This document shows, piece by piece, positions 11,120 through 21,171 of a stretch of DNA of 64,000 nucleotides. Numbering within the stretch: position 1 is the first letter of the stretch; each line of letters starts with the position of its first letter. Both the position numbers and the translations under genes were made by a program. Below the pieces are notes generated by a model. It did not search any database. It saw nothing but the letters and a program-made list of their open reading frames with translations, and was not told the DNA's origin. Source of the stretch: Hyaloperonospora brassicae (lineage: Eukaryota; Oomycota; Peronosporomycetes; Peronosporales; Peronosporaceae); NCBI GenBank assembly GCA_947650285.1, contig CANTFL010001234.1, positions 1 to 64,000 on the forward strand, in the 5' to 3' direction.

Positions 11120-11704
11120 GGCCCGTGAAGCGACAATGGCGCGACGAACGCACGCCAACATATGTCGGCAACCATGAGCAACGCCGCGCGGTCGGCATGC
11201 GCGTGTCAGGCGACAACGATGCGGTTCCGAGCGCGTAGGTTGGCGAGCAGCGCGTCAGCATAGTCGTTAGCAAGGGGCTGTTTTGTCTAGCACGAAACGA
11301 ACGACACACGTGACGTGCATGCGTATAAAACTCACGATATACTGTGTCCCTCGCGTACGAGTCGCGCGTTTATATGCACCGACGTAGTATCGCTCACCAA
11401 AACAAAAAAAGCCTTTTAAAAAAACCCCCACCGCGACGACCGGGACGTCGCGCACAACGTCGAGGACGCTGTCCCGCGCCAACTGTCGCACTCGTGACCG
11501 CACGGTCTTCGTCCGTGGTCGGGGCGGCGCCGTCCCGCCTTTTCGACCAATCCCACACGGTCTCCACGCCCGCCGTAGCACCACAGGCGCCAGCCACTAG
11601 GAAGCCGCCGTCGTCCCCTTTTCCTCGATACACTCACTCACTCACTCACTCACTCACTGACAGACTGACAGACAGACTGACTGACGAGTCCCACCGTAAC
11701 CCAA
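11120..11704. other. Spacer and 5' leader of the RA-PH-RGS gene
   Basis: No gene is supported. An A-rich run (aaaaaaagcc and aaaaaaacccc) at about 11401-11426 and the CACT/GACA microsatellite just ahead of the start codon are the only notable features. The promoter of the downstream gene should be here, but no convincing initiator match was seen. Confidence 0.45.
11631..11685. repeat. (CACT)n then (GACA/GACT)n microsatellite in the 5' leader
   Basis: Repeated CACT units run into GACAGACT units and end about 20 bases before the ATG at 11705. A similar CACTCACTCACCCACAC string lies just upstream of the minus-strand gene at 17352, so CACT-rich leaders occur at two loci here. Confidence 0.8.
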
Positions 11705-14006
11705 ATGGAGTCGTCGATCGCCGACGCGGAGAAAACGGCAGCGACGCGTCCCATGGACTGCCCCACCCCCCACGTCGACCGCCTCGAAGCCACTGCAGCA
11801 ACAGAAACTACCAAAGTAGCACTCCCAGCAGCAGCCAACGCCACTGCGACAGTCTCCAGCCACAGCCACAGCCACAGCCACAGCAGTAGCGGCAGCACGA
11901 ACGCGTCTGTAGACGGCGCCGTTGCTTCCGACAGTCAGACAGCCACAGCTCCGCTGAAGTCGAGCGAGAAGCACGAGCGCCAGCGCTCGACGGGGCCACC
12001 GCCGCCGCAGAGAGCAGTGCACGCGGCGTCGAACGTGTTGGCGCTCGCGTCGCGCGTGCGCAGTCGCGACGCCGTGTCGGGCGTCGCGTCGGTGCCCATG
12101 CGGCGCCACAACAGCTCGCAGCACCTCAAGCAGACAGCGCTCGAGCGCAAGCGGAGCGCAGGGGCCAACGCCATGAGCGCTGCGGCAATGATGCGCGCGG
12201 TGCAAGCGGCGGGCGGCGCTGGTGGCGACGACCGCACGGGCTTTGCGCGCATTTACTTTGAGACGAAAACGTTCACGTCGTCGACAGTGTTTAAGCTGCT
12301 GAGCAGCACGACGGTGCTGGAAGTGCGGCAGTCGATGGCGGCCAAGATCAAGATCCGCGTGCAGGACTTTGACAAGTACGCGATCGTGGTGGTGTTCCCG
12401 ACCGATAGCGCCGGGTCGCTGTCGGCCCGGACGCTGAAAGACGAGGAGCTCATTCTGCCGCTGGTCGAGCGACTGAATCGAGCGCGGTCGGTGCAGCAGG
12501 CGGGGGTCGAAGGGACCGAGGCGATCAGTGGTGGCTCGTCGTCGTCGTCGTCGCGAGCGAAAGCAAAGCAGGCTGCGAGACCGCCAGTCAAGTTTGTGCT
12601 CAAGGTAGGGAGCTCGAGCATCGACGTGGGCATGTGAGTGGGAGAGAGGGTGTATTCACATTTGTTGTTGGTGGTGGTTGTGCTTGTGGTGGTGGTTGTG
12701 CTTGTGGTGTTTGTGGTTGTGGTGTTTGTGGTTGTGGATGCAAAGGACGTTCAAGGTTCTCAGCTGGACATTGGGGAAAGTGCGCCATCGCCAAAGCGGC
12801 AGCTGTCCGACACACAGTCGATCAACTTTCCAGTGCTGTTAGGAAAAGTGCGTTGGTGCCAAAGCGTGATGTCGTGTTCGGGTGGTTGTAACGTTTGCAA
12901 ACCTATGGTGGTGCTGTGCAGGGCGTGTATTCCGGCTACCTTCAGAAAGCAAGTTCGATCGATACAAATCTGTGGAGGAAGCGGTGGTTCATCATCAAGG
13001 GCGACCAGCTGCTATACTGCAAGTCAAACGTGAACCAACAAGACGTGACGGCGATCAGTTTGCTTGGTGCAGTCCTCGCTAAGGCTAAGCCAGAAGTAGT
13101 ACGTGCTTGTCATGTTTTGCGAAGACGTCGTTAATCGGGTTGGCACAGTTTATGAAACCGCATTGTTGCTTGTCTAGCGCGTGGCGTTCTCGTTTCAGCT
13201 CAAGACACCTCGCCGCGATTACGAGGTGAGGCCAGATTGTTGGTAGTACATTGGTGTTAGTAGAATTTGCTGACATGCTTATGTTTGTCCGGGTGACCTG
13301 TTAGCTATGTGCAAGTAGCAAGGACGAGATGGTGGCCTGGATTCATGCGCTCCACGTCCAGATCGGTCTATGCTCCGAGAATCACCGCTTGTACGAAGCC
13401 GAGATCTGGATCACCGAAGACGTGAGTACACGTGCAAGTCTGGATGGCACTCTGCTTACATTAACGACTGAACTGTCAAACCAGGCTGTGACGAGAAGCG
13501 AGCAGGAATCAGTATCGCGAACAATCGAGCCTTGCCTGCTGGAGCGTGTGCTTTCTCGAGAAGACTCTCTCAAGCTTTTCCGTGACTTCGTCGTTACGAC
13601 CCAATATCAGAGTTTGCTGGACACATGGATCGAGTGTGAGCTGTTCCGACGCAGTTGCATCGCCCGCGAGAACGGTCTTATGAGCTCTGCAGGCATGACA
13701 AATCGTCGTACAGCTCAAGACGAGTGGAATCACTTGAAGGCAATCATCCGCGCGATTCAGCTGCTAAACGTTGTGCACTCAGACGAGCTGAATCAGCTTT
13801 GGCAAATGTGTCAAGCAGAGCAGAGTACGCGTCGTCTCAGTGCGACGCTGAACACGGAAGGCTACGTAGAGTACCCGCAGACTGATGTCATTGTTTCAGT
13901 GCAGCTCAAGCTGTTTAGGGCTGTCGAGGCCGGGCCCTTCCAGCAGTTCATTTTGCAAAATGGGTATCGACTTTTGCTGGAGCGCATAATTGGAGCAATC
14001 GCGTGA
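11705..14006 (+). CDS. RA-PH-RGS multidomain signalling protein, five exons
   Basis: Proposed exons are 11705-12604, 12746-12847, 12922-13098, 13178-13225 and 13305-14006, giving 642 residues. Introns are 141, 74, 79 and 79 bp, all GT-AG and all between codons. Residues 1-178 are low complexity (SHSHSHSH, Ala/Ser-rich, basic patch). Residues about 180-256 resemble a Ras-association or Ras-binding ubiquitin-like fold (RIYFETKTFTSSTVFKLL, then DEELILPL). Residues about 337-430 form a PH domain (SGYLQK, LWRKRWFIIKGDQLLYC, ending with EMVAWIHAL). Residues about 488-632 resemble an RGS domain (SLKLFRDFVVTTQ, then LFRAVEAGPFQQFILQNGY). The PH domain is only complete when exons 3, 4 and 5 are joined, which strongly supports the splicing. 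By family knowledge it would read Ras-like GTPases and phosphoinositides at membranes and regulate a G-alpha subunit. The role is inferred. The exon 2 boundary is the least certain. Confidence 0.8.
12658..12739 (+). repeat. GT-rich (GTGGTT)n-like tract inside intron 1
   Basis: A run of TTG/GTGGTT/TGTTTGTGG units fills the second half of the first intron of the RA-PH-RGS gene. Translated, it gives an artificial poly-valine stretch. The tract ends at the proposed acceptor at 12744-12745. Confidence 0.75.
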
Positions 14007-14901
14007 TTGCAGACTCGTACGTACGCGCTGTCAATGACTGCATTTGAACGGGACCGAAGGAGGTGATGCACGGTGAGAATGGGGCTCGGCGTGAAGTTTT
14101 GGTGATGCATGTACACGTGTCGACACGGATCGAGCTGTACAATAGAGACAACGTGTATGCTTCACTGATCGTGGTAATGGTGGGCAGGTCAATAATATTT
14201 AAAGAAAGACTGCTGTCGATCGATTTTGGAACTCTTCGGTCTGCACACCATTCAGTGTGTCTCATCTTGAGGACTTCATCATGTTCGACCTGATGTTTGA
14301 GGGCCGTCAGATGCTCGTGGCGGATAAGTGGACTGCTACGAAAATGGCACCTCTTTTGAGCGGGAAGGCACACGCACTCCTCTTGTGAGACATCACGTGA
14401 GGTGTCAAACTTTCACAATATGTACCGATTGATACGGACGACACTGTTCTCGCAATTTCGTTTGATAGCCGCAGCTTTGTCGCACGCTCGGCAATAGTGA
14501 GACATTCAGTGCTGAGGTTGCAGCAGGAAGCGTGTGCTCTGTAAAGTATCGTCATCGGCTTTGTCTTCGCACGTAAAGTACGCTCGAAAACGACGTTTGC
14601 CATCGCAAGGGGAAGTCACGATAGTCATGACGTTGGCCCGTTAATGAACACGAAGCCACAACTCAACCAGTGGACGAGCGAGTAAAAGCATCGGTCAATA
14701 TCGACTGAATAGCTAGGGGGACAGGCCAAAAGTACCTCATATCACAGAAAATGGGCGGTTAGAGTGTAGTCATACTGCACAAGGGGGAATAAGCACAACC
14801 CACACCACCTTTGAAAGCACGTCGATATGACGCGACCTCTTCGTGCTCGTCATAGTCCATGCCTTCCCCTTTATCGAGCATACTGCATCTCACGAAACGG
14901 C
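14007..14901. other. Spacer after the RA-PH-RGS gene
   Basis: About 0.9 kb. A run of open codons on the minus strand at about 13948-14373 has no domain and overlaps the gene's end, so it was discounted. The last 80 bases (from about 14820) form an open upstream extension of the next gene and are treated as leader. Confidence 0.4.
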
Positions 14902-15189
14902 ATGAGCTTGAACTGCTTCAGCGGCCGTGCCAGTGTCGAGGCCGACACGGAGCTCGAAGAGGCGTCCAAGCAGGCGGAGCGCGTCTACAAGCGCATCCAG
15001 AGGTCGGACAACCGGCGCGAGCGCGTGCTTCGGGCTATCCGCGACACGCACGGTGACAAGACGCACGAGATGGAGTCGCATCTGCAGTGGCTGCTGCAGC
15101 AGAAGATGCGACTGGAGCGAGACCTTGACGTCGTGAGCAAGCAGCTGGAGGAGAAGAAGAGGGGACTGGAGGAGAGAGTGGAGGCCTGA
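14902..15189 (+). CDS. Small coiled-coil protein of unknown function
   Basis: An open frame of 95 residues from the ATG at 14902 to TGA at 15187-15189. Apart from a short N-terminus (MSLNCFSGR) it is almost wholly helical and charged, with heptad-like spacing of Leu, Met and Val and many Glu, Arg and Lys (LQWLLQQKMRLERDLDVVSK), so a coiled coil is likely. The frame is open further upstream to an ATG at 14827, but that extension looks unlike the rest (Arg, Pro and Cys rich), so 14902 is preferred. No signal peptide or membrane segment is visible. High G/C third positions and a long run of charged residues favour a real gene. It faces the EEP-family gene tail to tail. I do not recognise a family, and it could also be the last exon of a longer gene. 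Confidence 0.5.
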   Translation: MSLNCFSGRASVEADTELEEASKQAERVYKRIQRSDNRRERVLRAIRDTHGDKTHEMESHLQWLLQQKMRLERDLDVVSKQLEEKKRGLEERVEA

Positions 15190-15508
15190 CGGGGCTGTCC
15201 AGAGATTGACGGACGATGTTTCGTTCCGAGAAAACGTGCATTCATCTTACAACGTGAACTTTTGACTGCATACGCCCATAACTGTATGTGGCCCTTGTAG
15301 CTGAACCTGCAACCAGAGCGAAGGAGTCCGACTGCTAGAGACAGAGTGCATTCCTCATACCAAGGACGCTACGACAGTGGCAGTGGGGATATAGCAATAA
15401 ACGACGTGGCTCGAGTCGCGCGGCACAACGTCTCGTGCCGACAATTTACGTTCGACACTGCCGTTTGCGCCGAGATGTTCTCATTGACCAAATACGCACG
15501 GCCAAAAC
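15190..15508. other. Short convergent spacer
   Basis: About 320 bases between the coiled-coil gene and the minisatellite. It should contain the 3' ends of two convergent transcripts. No polyadenylation signal stands out beyond an AATAAA at about 15394-15399 (within caataaacg). Confidence 0.35.
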
Positions 15509-15616
15509 GTATCGGCACGGCTGGAAAGATATCGGCACGACTGGAAAGTATCTGCACGGCTGGAAAGTATCGGCACGACTAGAAAGTATCGGCACGGCTG
15601 GAGAGTACTTGCACGG
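15509..15616. repeat. 19-bp minisatellite at the 3' end of the EEP-family gene
   Basis: Between five and six units of about 19 bases with the core GTATCGGCACGGCTGGAAA run head to tail. Units differ by one or two substitutions (GGC/GAC, CGG/CTG), and one has an added base (GATATC). The array ends six bases beyond the stop codon of the minus-strand gene, so it is in or next to its 3' untranslated region. Confidence 0.9.
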
Positions 15617-15621
15617 TCCGA

Positions 15622-17352
15622 TCAGAGTTTGGCAAAGTCAGCTTGCGACTTGACGAGCGCACTGTCGTCCGAGACGCACGAGTCCAACGCAAAAATCTCG
15701 CTAAAGTCGATCTTGCTCATAGCGGGCGAAGAGTTGCCAAACGATCCAGCCGAGTCGAAACTTGACATGGACGTGTCGCTGTAGCTTATGATGGACGGAT
15801 TCGCGTCGCCTTCGTGCTCCACGCCAGAGTCGCCGAGCGTAGACTGTTGCTCTAAGTTGGCCAGATACGTTGTTGATGCAGTCGACTGTCGTTTGATAAC
15901 GCTACTGCTATCCCTTAACTGAGGGAGCTCAGAAATCCGATAAACATGTCGAGCGGCGTCGGAGCCAGACACCGAGACGGAGGATGATGACGAGACGCGG
16001 GAATCGAACGGAACTGCCGCAAGTTCTGGAACAGACGAGTTCGAAACGCGCTCTGCAGCCTCTTTCGAGGAAGACAACACCGGCATACTGGACATAGACT
16101 GCAATGTTCTAGCGCCTCCGACGTATCCAGTAGTGCTCGAGTCGTCCAGCTTCTCCAAATCTGTCTGCTTCTCAAGGCTCTTCTTCCGACGAATAGCCAC
16201 GAAACCAATGAGACCGCACAGACAACAAGCGCCTAAAATGCCTCCAATCGTGATCGAAGTTTTACTAGCAGACCCTGAAGATGTGGAAATCGTTTCGGCG
16301 CCGCCAGGAGACGAAGGAGGAGTTGCATGTCGCGACTTGTCGCGGTCGTTTGCTCGCCCTGATCCTACCCCGTCGTCGTCGTCGTCGGTCTCACTTGCTT
16401 GCACTGTGCCGACCACATCGCTTTCATTTGCGACGTCATCGTCTTGGTAGTATGAGTCGTTCGAGCCTGTGCTTGATGACAAGTTCTTCGAACAGCAAGA
16501 GCCGTGGAGACAAAAGGAGCCGACAAGTCCAGCGTGGTCGGACGAGTAGCATCCGTCGTACTCGATGCGCGAAATCTCCGACTTTAGGTGGCACACGTTT
16601 TTGCTCTGAGCACGAAACAAAGTGAAGTCATACTTGACAGCGCAGGTTGCAGACAGCATGTCGCCGCAAAACGTTCCCTCGTCCGACGGGTCTTCCAAGT
16701 TGTTTTCAAACATAATCTGCATGGCTGGATAGCTCTTGAGCGCATTAAAGTCGCCCATGACAACAATCAGACCGTCACTGGCGTCACAGTGGGCCTCAAT
16801 GTGCTTGAGAATGATCTTGGAGCCATGCTGCTGAGCCTCGTCATTGCCTGGAGTCTCGTAGTGCGTGTTCAGCACGCAGACCGACGCCCCCGTGTCAATA
16901 TGCTGGAAGCGACCCCACACGCACGTGCGGTAGTACGCCATCCCCCACCCTGCAGACATGGTGCTTGGATCGGGTCCGAGCCAAATCATACCGTTCGTGA
17001 GCACTTTCCACTTGTCGGAACGGTAGTACATGGCGTTCCACTCGGCGGCATTGCCATTGAGCGAGCCAGAGGTCTCGCCAATGACCGCGTACGTGCCAGC
17101 TAACTTCGCGTCCAAGTAGACTTTCTGCGCATCCGAAGTCTCTTGCGTGCCGACAAAGTCAGCGCCAATACTCTTAATGTTGTGCAGGACATTGTCCTTG
17201 CGCACGCCGTTCCAATTGCCGCAGGCTGACCCGGCGTCGGCCGAAGCCTGTGACGTGCGGACATTGAACGACATCACGTGCACCTCGACGTCTTTGACGC
17301 CGGCCGCAACGGAGGCAACAAAGGCGGCGGCAAACAGCACGACATGACGCAT
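15622..17352 (-). CDS. Secreted/membrane-anchored endonuclease-exonuclease-phosphatase (EEP) family protein
   Basis: Single exon, 576 residues. Residues 1-18 form a signal peptide (hydrophobic core LFAAAFVASVAAG). Residues about 22-283 form an EEP domain, the metal-dependent fold of DNase I, sphingomyelinase and inositol-phosphatase families. The key motifs are SFNVR (N30), GTQET (E71), LNTHYE (H164), VVMGDFNA (D201, N203) and SDHAG (D272, H273), so the active site looks complete. Many Cys residues suggest disulfides. A Ser/Asp-rich stalk (about 288-364) leads to one membrane helix (about 366-387, GGILGACCLCGLIGFVAI) followed by RRKK, then a Ser-rich cytoplasmic tail of about 185 residues. 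The topology is therefore type I, with the catalytic domain outside the cell or in the lumen. The substrate (nucleic acid, phospholipid or sugar phosphate) cannot be told from sequence. A 19-bp minisatellite abuts the stop codon. Confidence 0.85.
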   Translation of the reverse strand: MRHVVLFAAAFVASVAAGVKDVEVHVMSFNVRTSQASADAGSACGNWNGVRKDNVLHNIKSIGADFVGTQETSDAQKVYLDAKLAGTYAVIGETSGSLNGNAAEWNAMYYRSDKWKVLTNGMIWLGPDPSTMSAGWGMAYYRTCVWGRFQHIDTGASVCVLNTHYETPGNDEAQQHGSKIILKHIEAHCDASDGLIVVMGDFNALKSYPAMQIMFENNLEDPSDEGTFCGDMLSATCAVKYDFTLFRAQSKNVCHLKSEISRIEYDGCYSSDHAGLVGSFCLHGSCCSKNLSSSTGSNDSYYQDDDVANESDVVGTVQASETDDDDDGVGSGRANDRDKSRHATPPSSPGGAETISTSSGSASKTSITIGGILGACCLCGLIGFVAIRRKKSLEKQTDLEKLDDSSTTGYVGGARTLQSMSSMPVLSSSKEAAERVSNSSVPELAAVPFDSRVSSSSSVSVSGSDAARHVYRISELPQLRDSSSVIKRQSTASTTYLANLEQQSTLGDSGVEHEGDANPSIISYSDTSMSSFDSAGSFGNSSPAMSKIDFSEIFALDSCVSDDSALVKSQADFAKL

Positions 17353-18547
17353 GCTCTAGTGTGGGTGAGTGAGTGGGTGGGCGAGAGAGTGCTTTGCGTT
17401 GTTTGGTGTTCCTTGCCAACGCGTGGCTGGGCGGCGAAGCGCGGGTTTGCTGCCCCTACCTGCAGAATTTGTCACAACGGGAAAGTATTCGAGTGATGAG
17501 AAGCGGAAGCCCTGGCAGGACATCCGGACGGACTGATCCGATAGTGGCGCGGACGGGGCAAAGGCTCCAGTGGGAACACCAGACGACAGACGACGTCGTG
17601 TCATCCGTTTTCCTAGCACAGGCGTCTATCTGCCTGTCTATCTCTCGATCTGGCAAAGTCCCTCGAGCGTTTGTCGGACAGACGATCGACTGTCGTTCCT
17701 GTCTTCCGTCGTGGCACACGTAGCAGCGCGTGGCTTCACCATAGGGACTTCCCACCGACTTCGAAAGAGCTCAAGCAGCTTGTGCAGTCGGCGTCCACGA
17801 AAAGACTTTACTCCCTCACACCACCAGCAGGCGTCAAGAACGACCAGCTGTGTGCGCTCTCTCTCACCTCGAGCTTTCAGAACTGACTGACTATAGACGC
17901 CGCTGTCCTTGAGGCCGAAACGGTCGCCCTCGCGCTGTTCCCTCGAGCCGATCTTGGGTTACGCGAGCGTGTTCGGTCGTCCGTCCGTCCGTCCGTCCGT
18001 CCGTCTATCCTCGCATACTCTCGTCTTGTGCATCGCACCGACTGATTGCTAGACGCAATAAACTGACGTCTGCGTCCTGACAGTTGGCACTGCTCCGATA
18101 TGCCGACACGTCCGTGACGGTCTGCACCTCGTGCGTCCCTGTGTCGCCCCACGATGGCTGGCTGGTCGTGCGCAGGCGCAGGCAATGGCTTGTCGGAGGG
18201 AGTCAGATACTGCAGGCTCTTTCTGTCTGTCGGCTGTCACACTTGTCCAAGAGCGTGCGCGGTCGACAGCTGAGTCTACAGAACGACGGTGGATAGACCT
18301 GACCAGCTGTTGACAACACGTCGAGAATACGGTTGAGGTCGACCTCTTGTTGGTCTCCTTATTAAATAACAACACGAAAGGACAGAAGCTATCACACAAA
18401 GGCTCCTACCAGGGCACAACAGTCGAGACCCTCCTACCAACCAACTACACAATCGACCGCTGGGACAAGTAGACTGGGGACAGGACGGGCGCACGTACAA
18501 CGGGGTATCTGCCATATAAGGCAACAAACCCCTTTAGGCTTGGCCCC
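17353..18547. other. Spacer upstream of the EEP-family gene
   Basis: The first part should hold the minus-strand promoter (CACTCACTCACCCACAC on that strand). A CCGT microsatellite lies at 17977-18006. A CCATATAAGG box occurs at about 18512-18521. The string TGTTGACAACACG at about 18307-18319 could start an LTR, but no partner copy is in the window. No gene is supported. Confidence 0.4.
17977..18006. repeat. (CCGT)n microsatellite
   Basis: About seven CGTC/CCGT tetranucleotide units in a row, within noncoding sequence. Confidence 0.85.
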
Positions 18548-18973
18548 CGACGTGGAGTGCGAACACCGAAGTGACTGCGTGGCGTGAGAACCCAACCCGC
18601 CAATATCTCTCCGAGGAGCTCAACCATCTGCGATGGTGGCTCCCTTCAGCGCTTGGCCCGACGTGGAGGATCCCGAAGTAACTGCGTGGCGTGGAGAACG
18701 CCAACCCCCGTATATCTCTCCGAGGAGCTCAACCATCTGCGATCCCCCTTCAGCCGCTTGCGCCCGACGTGGAGTGGATCACGAAGTGACTGCGTGGCGT
18801 GGAGAAGCCAACCCGCCATATCCTCCCGAGGAGCTCAGCCATCTGCGATGTCCCCCTTCACCGCTTGCGCCCCGACGTGGAGTGCGATCAAAGTGACTGG
18901 TGGGTGGAGAAGCAACCGCGTATATCTCTCCGAGGAGCTCAACCATCTGGATTCCCCCTTCAGGTTGGCCCCT
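18548..18973 (+). repeat. Tandem array of four 101-111-bp units
   Basis: Four units start at 18548, 18659, 18765 and 18873. Each begins CGACGTGGAG and holds GTGACTGCGTGGCGTGGAGAA (or a variant), TATCTCTCCGAGGAGCTCAACC, CATCTGCGAT and a C-rich CCCCCTTCAGCGCTTG. Unit lengths are 111, 106, 108 and 101 bases, and the last is the most divergent. A partial fifth start (TGACGTGG) follows at 18974. One frame stays open across the array, but its translation is simply the repeat and looks like no protein. Function is unknown. Confidence 0.88.
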
Positions 18974-19089
18974 TGACGTGGTGTGGCCAGGACAGTGGGG
19001 TAGCCTCCAGTCCTAAAACACCCCTGCTAGGGCCGCTTGCCACCCGTCTCTCCTACCCCACACCCGCGACTGCATGCACGTGCCCGCGT

Positions 19090-19365
19090 CAGATCTTCGA
19101 CCACTCGCTCCCCAAGGGAGGATTCCCTCCGACTGACTGCCCCGAAGGGAAAAAGACTGGCTTGAGCAGAACCGTGAAAATTTGGGAATGGCCAATCTAT
19201 TGTTATACAAATGGATCCGTGAGCCCATTGCGCCGCGCTTTAGCTCTCGCCGACTGGCTTGAAGAAAAACATGCGACACTCGATGACCTGCCATATCGCA
19301 AGTTGGGCTTTGATTTGCGTGACTGCATGTGGCAGCGTGCTTATTGTTTAGCATATCCGCAGTAG
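19090..19365 (+). other. Unrecognised open segment after the tandem array
   Basis: The frame ending in TAG at 19363-19365 encodes about 90 residues that look more protein-like than the surroundings, with segments such as TVKIWEWPIYCY, LADWLEEKHATL and GFDLRDCMWQRAY. There is no start codon downstream of the array, no recognised domain and no partner. It might be the tail of a decayed transposon gene or an exon of an unidentified gene. I make no functional claim. Confidence 0.25.
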
Positions 19366-20766
19366 CGAGCAAGTTCAGCTAGGGGCGTGAGCTGGCAATA
19401 TCCGCTGGAGCACTCGTGATCGGCTCTACTGGAGATTTCTTGTCGCGTTGTTACTGTGACAAGTGTGAAAGATGTCAGTGTGCAATAAATGCACGCGTAT
19501 TACGGATGTGGTAGGAATAGAGGCATGTTTAGTTGGGGGCATTATATAGGTCACGTATAACAACGCCTCGCGCGTATTCCTTTGACCCATGCGATGAGCG
19601 AAGCTTTATGCAGTAGAGCTCATACGATAGAAATGGTGTCCTAGCTATCGATTGATTGCTAGCATCAAGTGCCGTGCATCGTCAGTTGGATGAGCAATAG
19701 ATGCAATGATCGATCACCTGAGCGTTACGCAGCTGCTTATCGCTTCATCCACGGATCTGTCTGGTAATTAATTAGTCGACACAAAAATGCATCACTTGAA
19801 CCTGTAGACTATCTGGAATCGCGGTGCAAGTAGCGGCAGTATTGAATTCTAGGGCTGCTCCAGGCTATTCCGGTAAATCGCGACTCACCCATTTTTGATT
19901 CACATCAATGTGAGAGACATGTGAACTCCCGTAATCTGCGCGATTATTCACCATTTACTGCTTTTGTCCACACTTGTACGGGAACAGTAAGCCAATACCG
20001 CGCGTGGCGAAGAGCACATATGTCGCATGTGCAACACTACTCCGGTGACATTTACTGTGATCGTTCGTAACTCGAACATATTAGCACGATTCGATAACGA
20101 TTAAGAGTTGCTGGATCCGAAGAAGGCACATTCACGGCTGTATTACGTTCAAACAATTGATTACTGTTTGTGCACATGAACAAGGAAGCAGTGCAATCTT
20201 CTAGCTATGTCAATGCTGTGGGTAAGCTTTATCGCACCTACGATAAGATAAAGCAAGAAGCACGAGAACAAATAAGAGCATTCTGCGTACAGATGCAAAA
20301 TGAAAGTGAAGCGTTCATGCATGTCTAGGAGACACCCAAAGCGCTTTTCTTTTCACTTTGCCTGTCTTTTTTCAGTCCCATGTGCGTTACAGCGTGTATT
20401 AAACTTTTAATAAATGTAAATAACACTTACTATCATCAGAAGACACAATCAGATGCCTTCGAAAGTGCCATCTGTGTACAGCTGCAAACATGAGGTATCG
20501 AAATTCGATCAATAAGCACACTTCTCAAACACAGATGACACCATCGTCACACGAATATATGCGCAAAGTTGTCGGTCGAAAGCTTATCGTGTAGTCACGA
20601 TTTTGATTATCGTATCGCTATCGTAAAACCGTCTAATGTTCATTCACAATGCTATCTTAAGGATACAGATGAGCCGTATAAAAGTGTGAACACGATGGAG
20701 TCGAGATATCTATCAAAACGCCCTGAGCTCGTATCTCGTTATATGGTGTGGCCAGGAAAAAAGTGG
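19366..20766. other. AT-rich spacer before the Mutator-like element
   Basis: Composition shifts here from balanced to AT-rich. Only short open frames occur, and none has a domain. No repeat structure was seen. Confidence 0.4.
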
Positions 20767-20775
20767 GCTCTATTA

Positions 20776-20850
20776 GAGCGTGTCTAATCCGTACTTCAAA
20801 TTTTACTATTCCGTACTTCAAACGCGTCAAACGTTTGTCCGGACAAAAAT
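20776..20850 (+). repeat. Left terminal inverted repeat of the MULE
   Basis: Seventy-five bases beginning GAGCGTGTCTAATCC and ending TTTGTCCGGACAAAAAT. It pairs with 23963-24037 in inverse orientation at about 68 of 75 positions. Confidence 0.85.
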
Positions 20851-21171
20851 CAAATTACTCGTCGGACAATAACTTGTTTCAAAAAAAATATCTCGTCATG
20901 CTTTAGCGAAGGGGGTCGGAGTTGCGGAGTCCATTTAGCGTTCTTGTTAAGTTCTCGTTCCTTATCCACCAACTTTTACGCTAAGCTGTATTTTAAGATA
21001 TTATTAAGCTTAGTACACCACATCCATTTCATTCATCCACCTACTCCAAATTGTCGACAAACGTTACTGACCGTGCTTGCGCTGCCCTTGATCGTGCTCT
21101 TGAACGAAATACTCCCGTAACTACTAGTGAAATCTACTAAGAGACTTAAGTGTCCACGGTCGAGTCCAACC

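Noticed and set aside
18584..18976. 131-codon open frame across the tandem array
   Set aside because: Its translation is simply the DNA repeat in one frame, with repeated blocks and frame drift between units.
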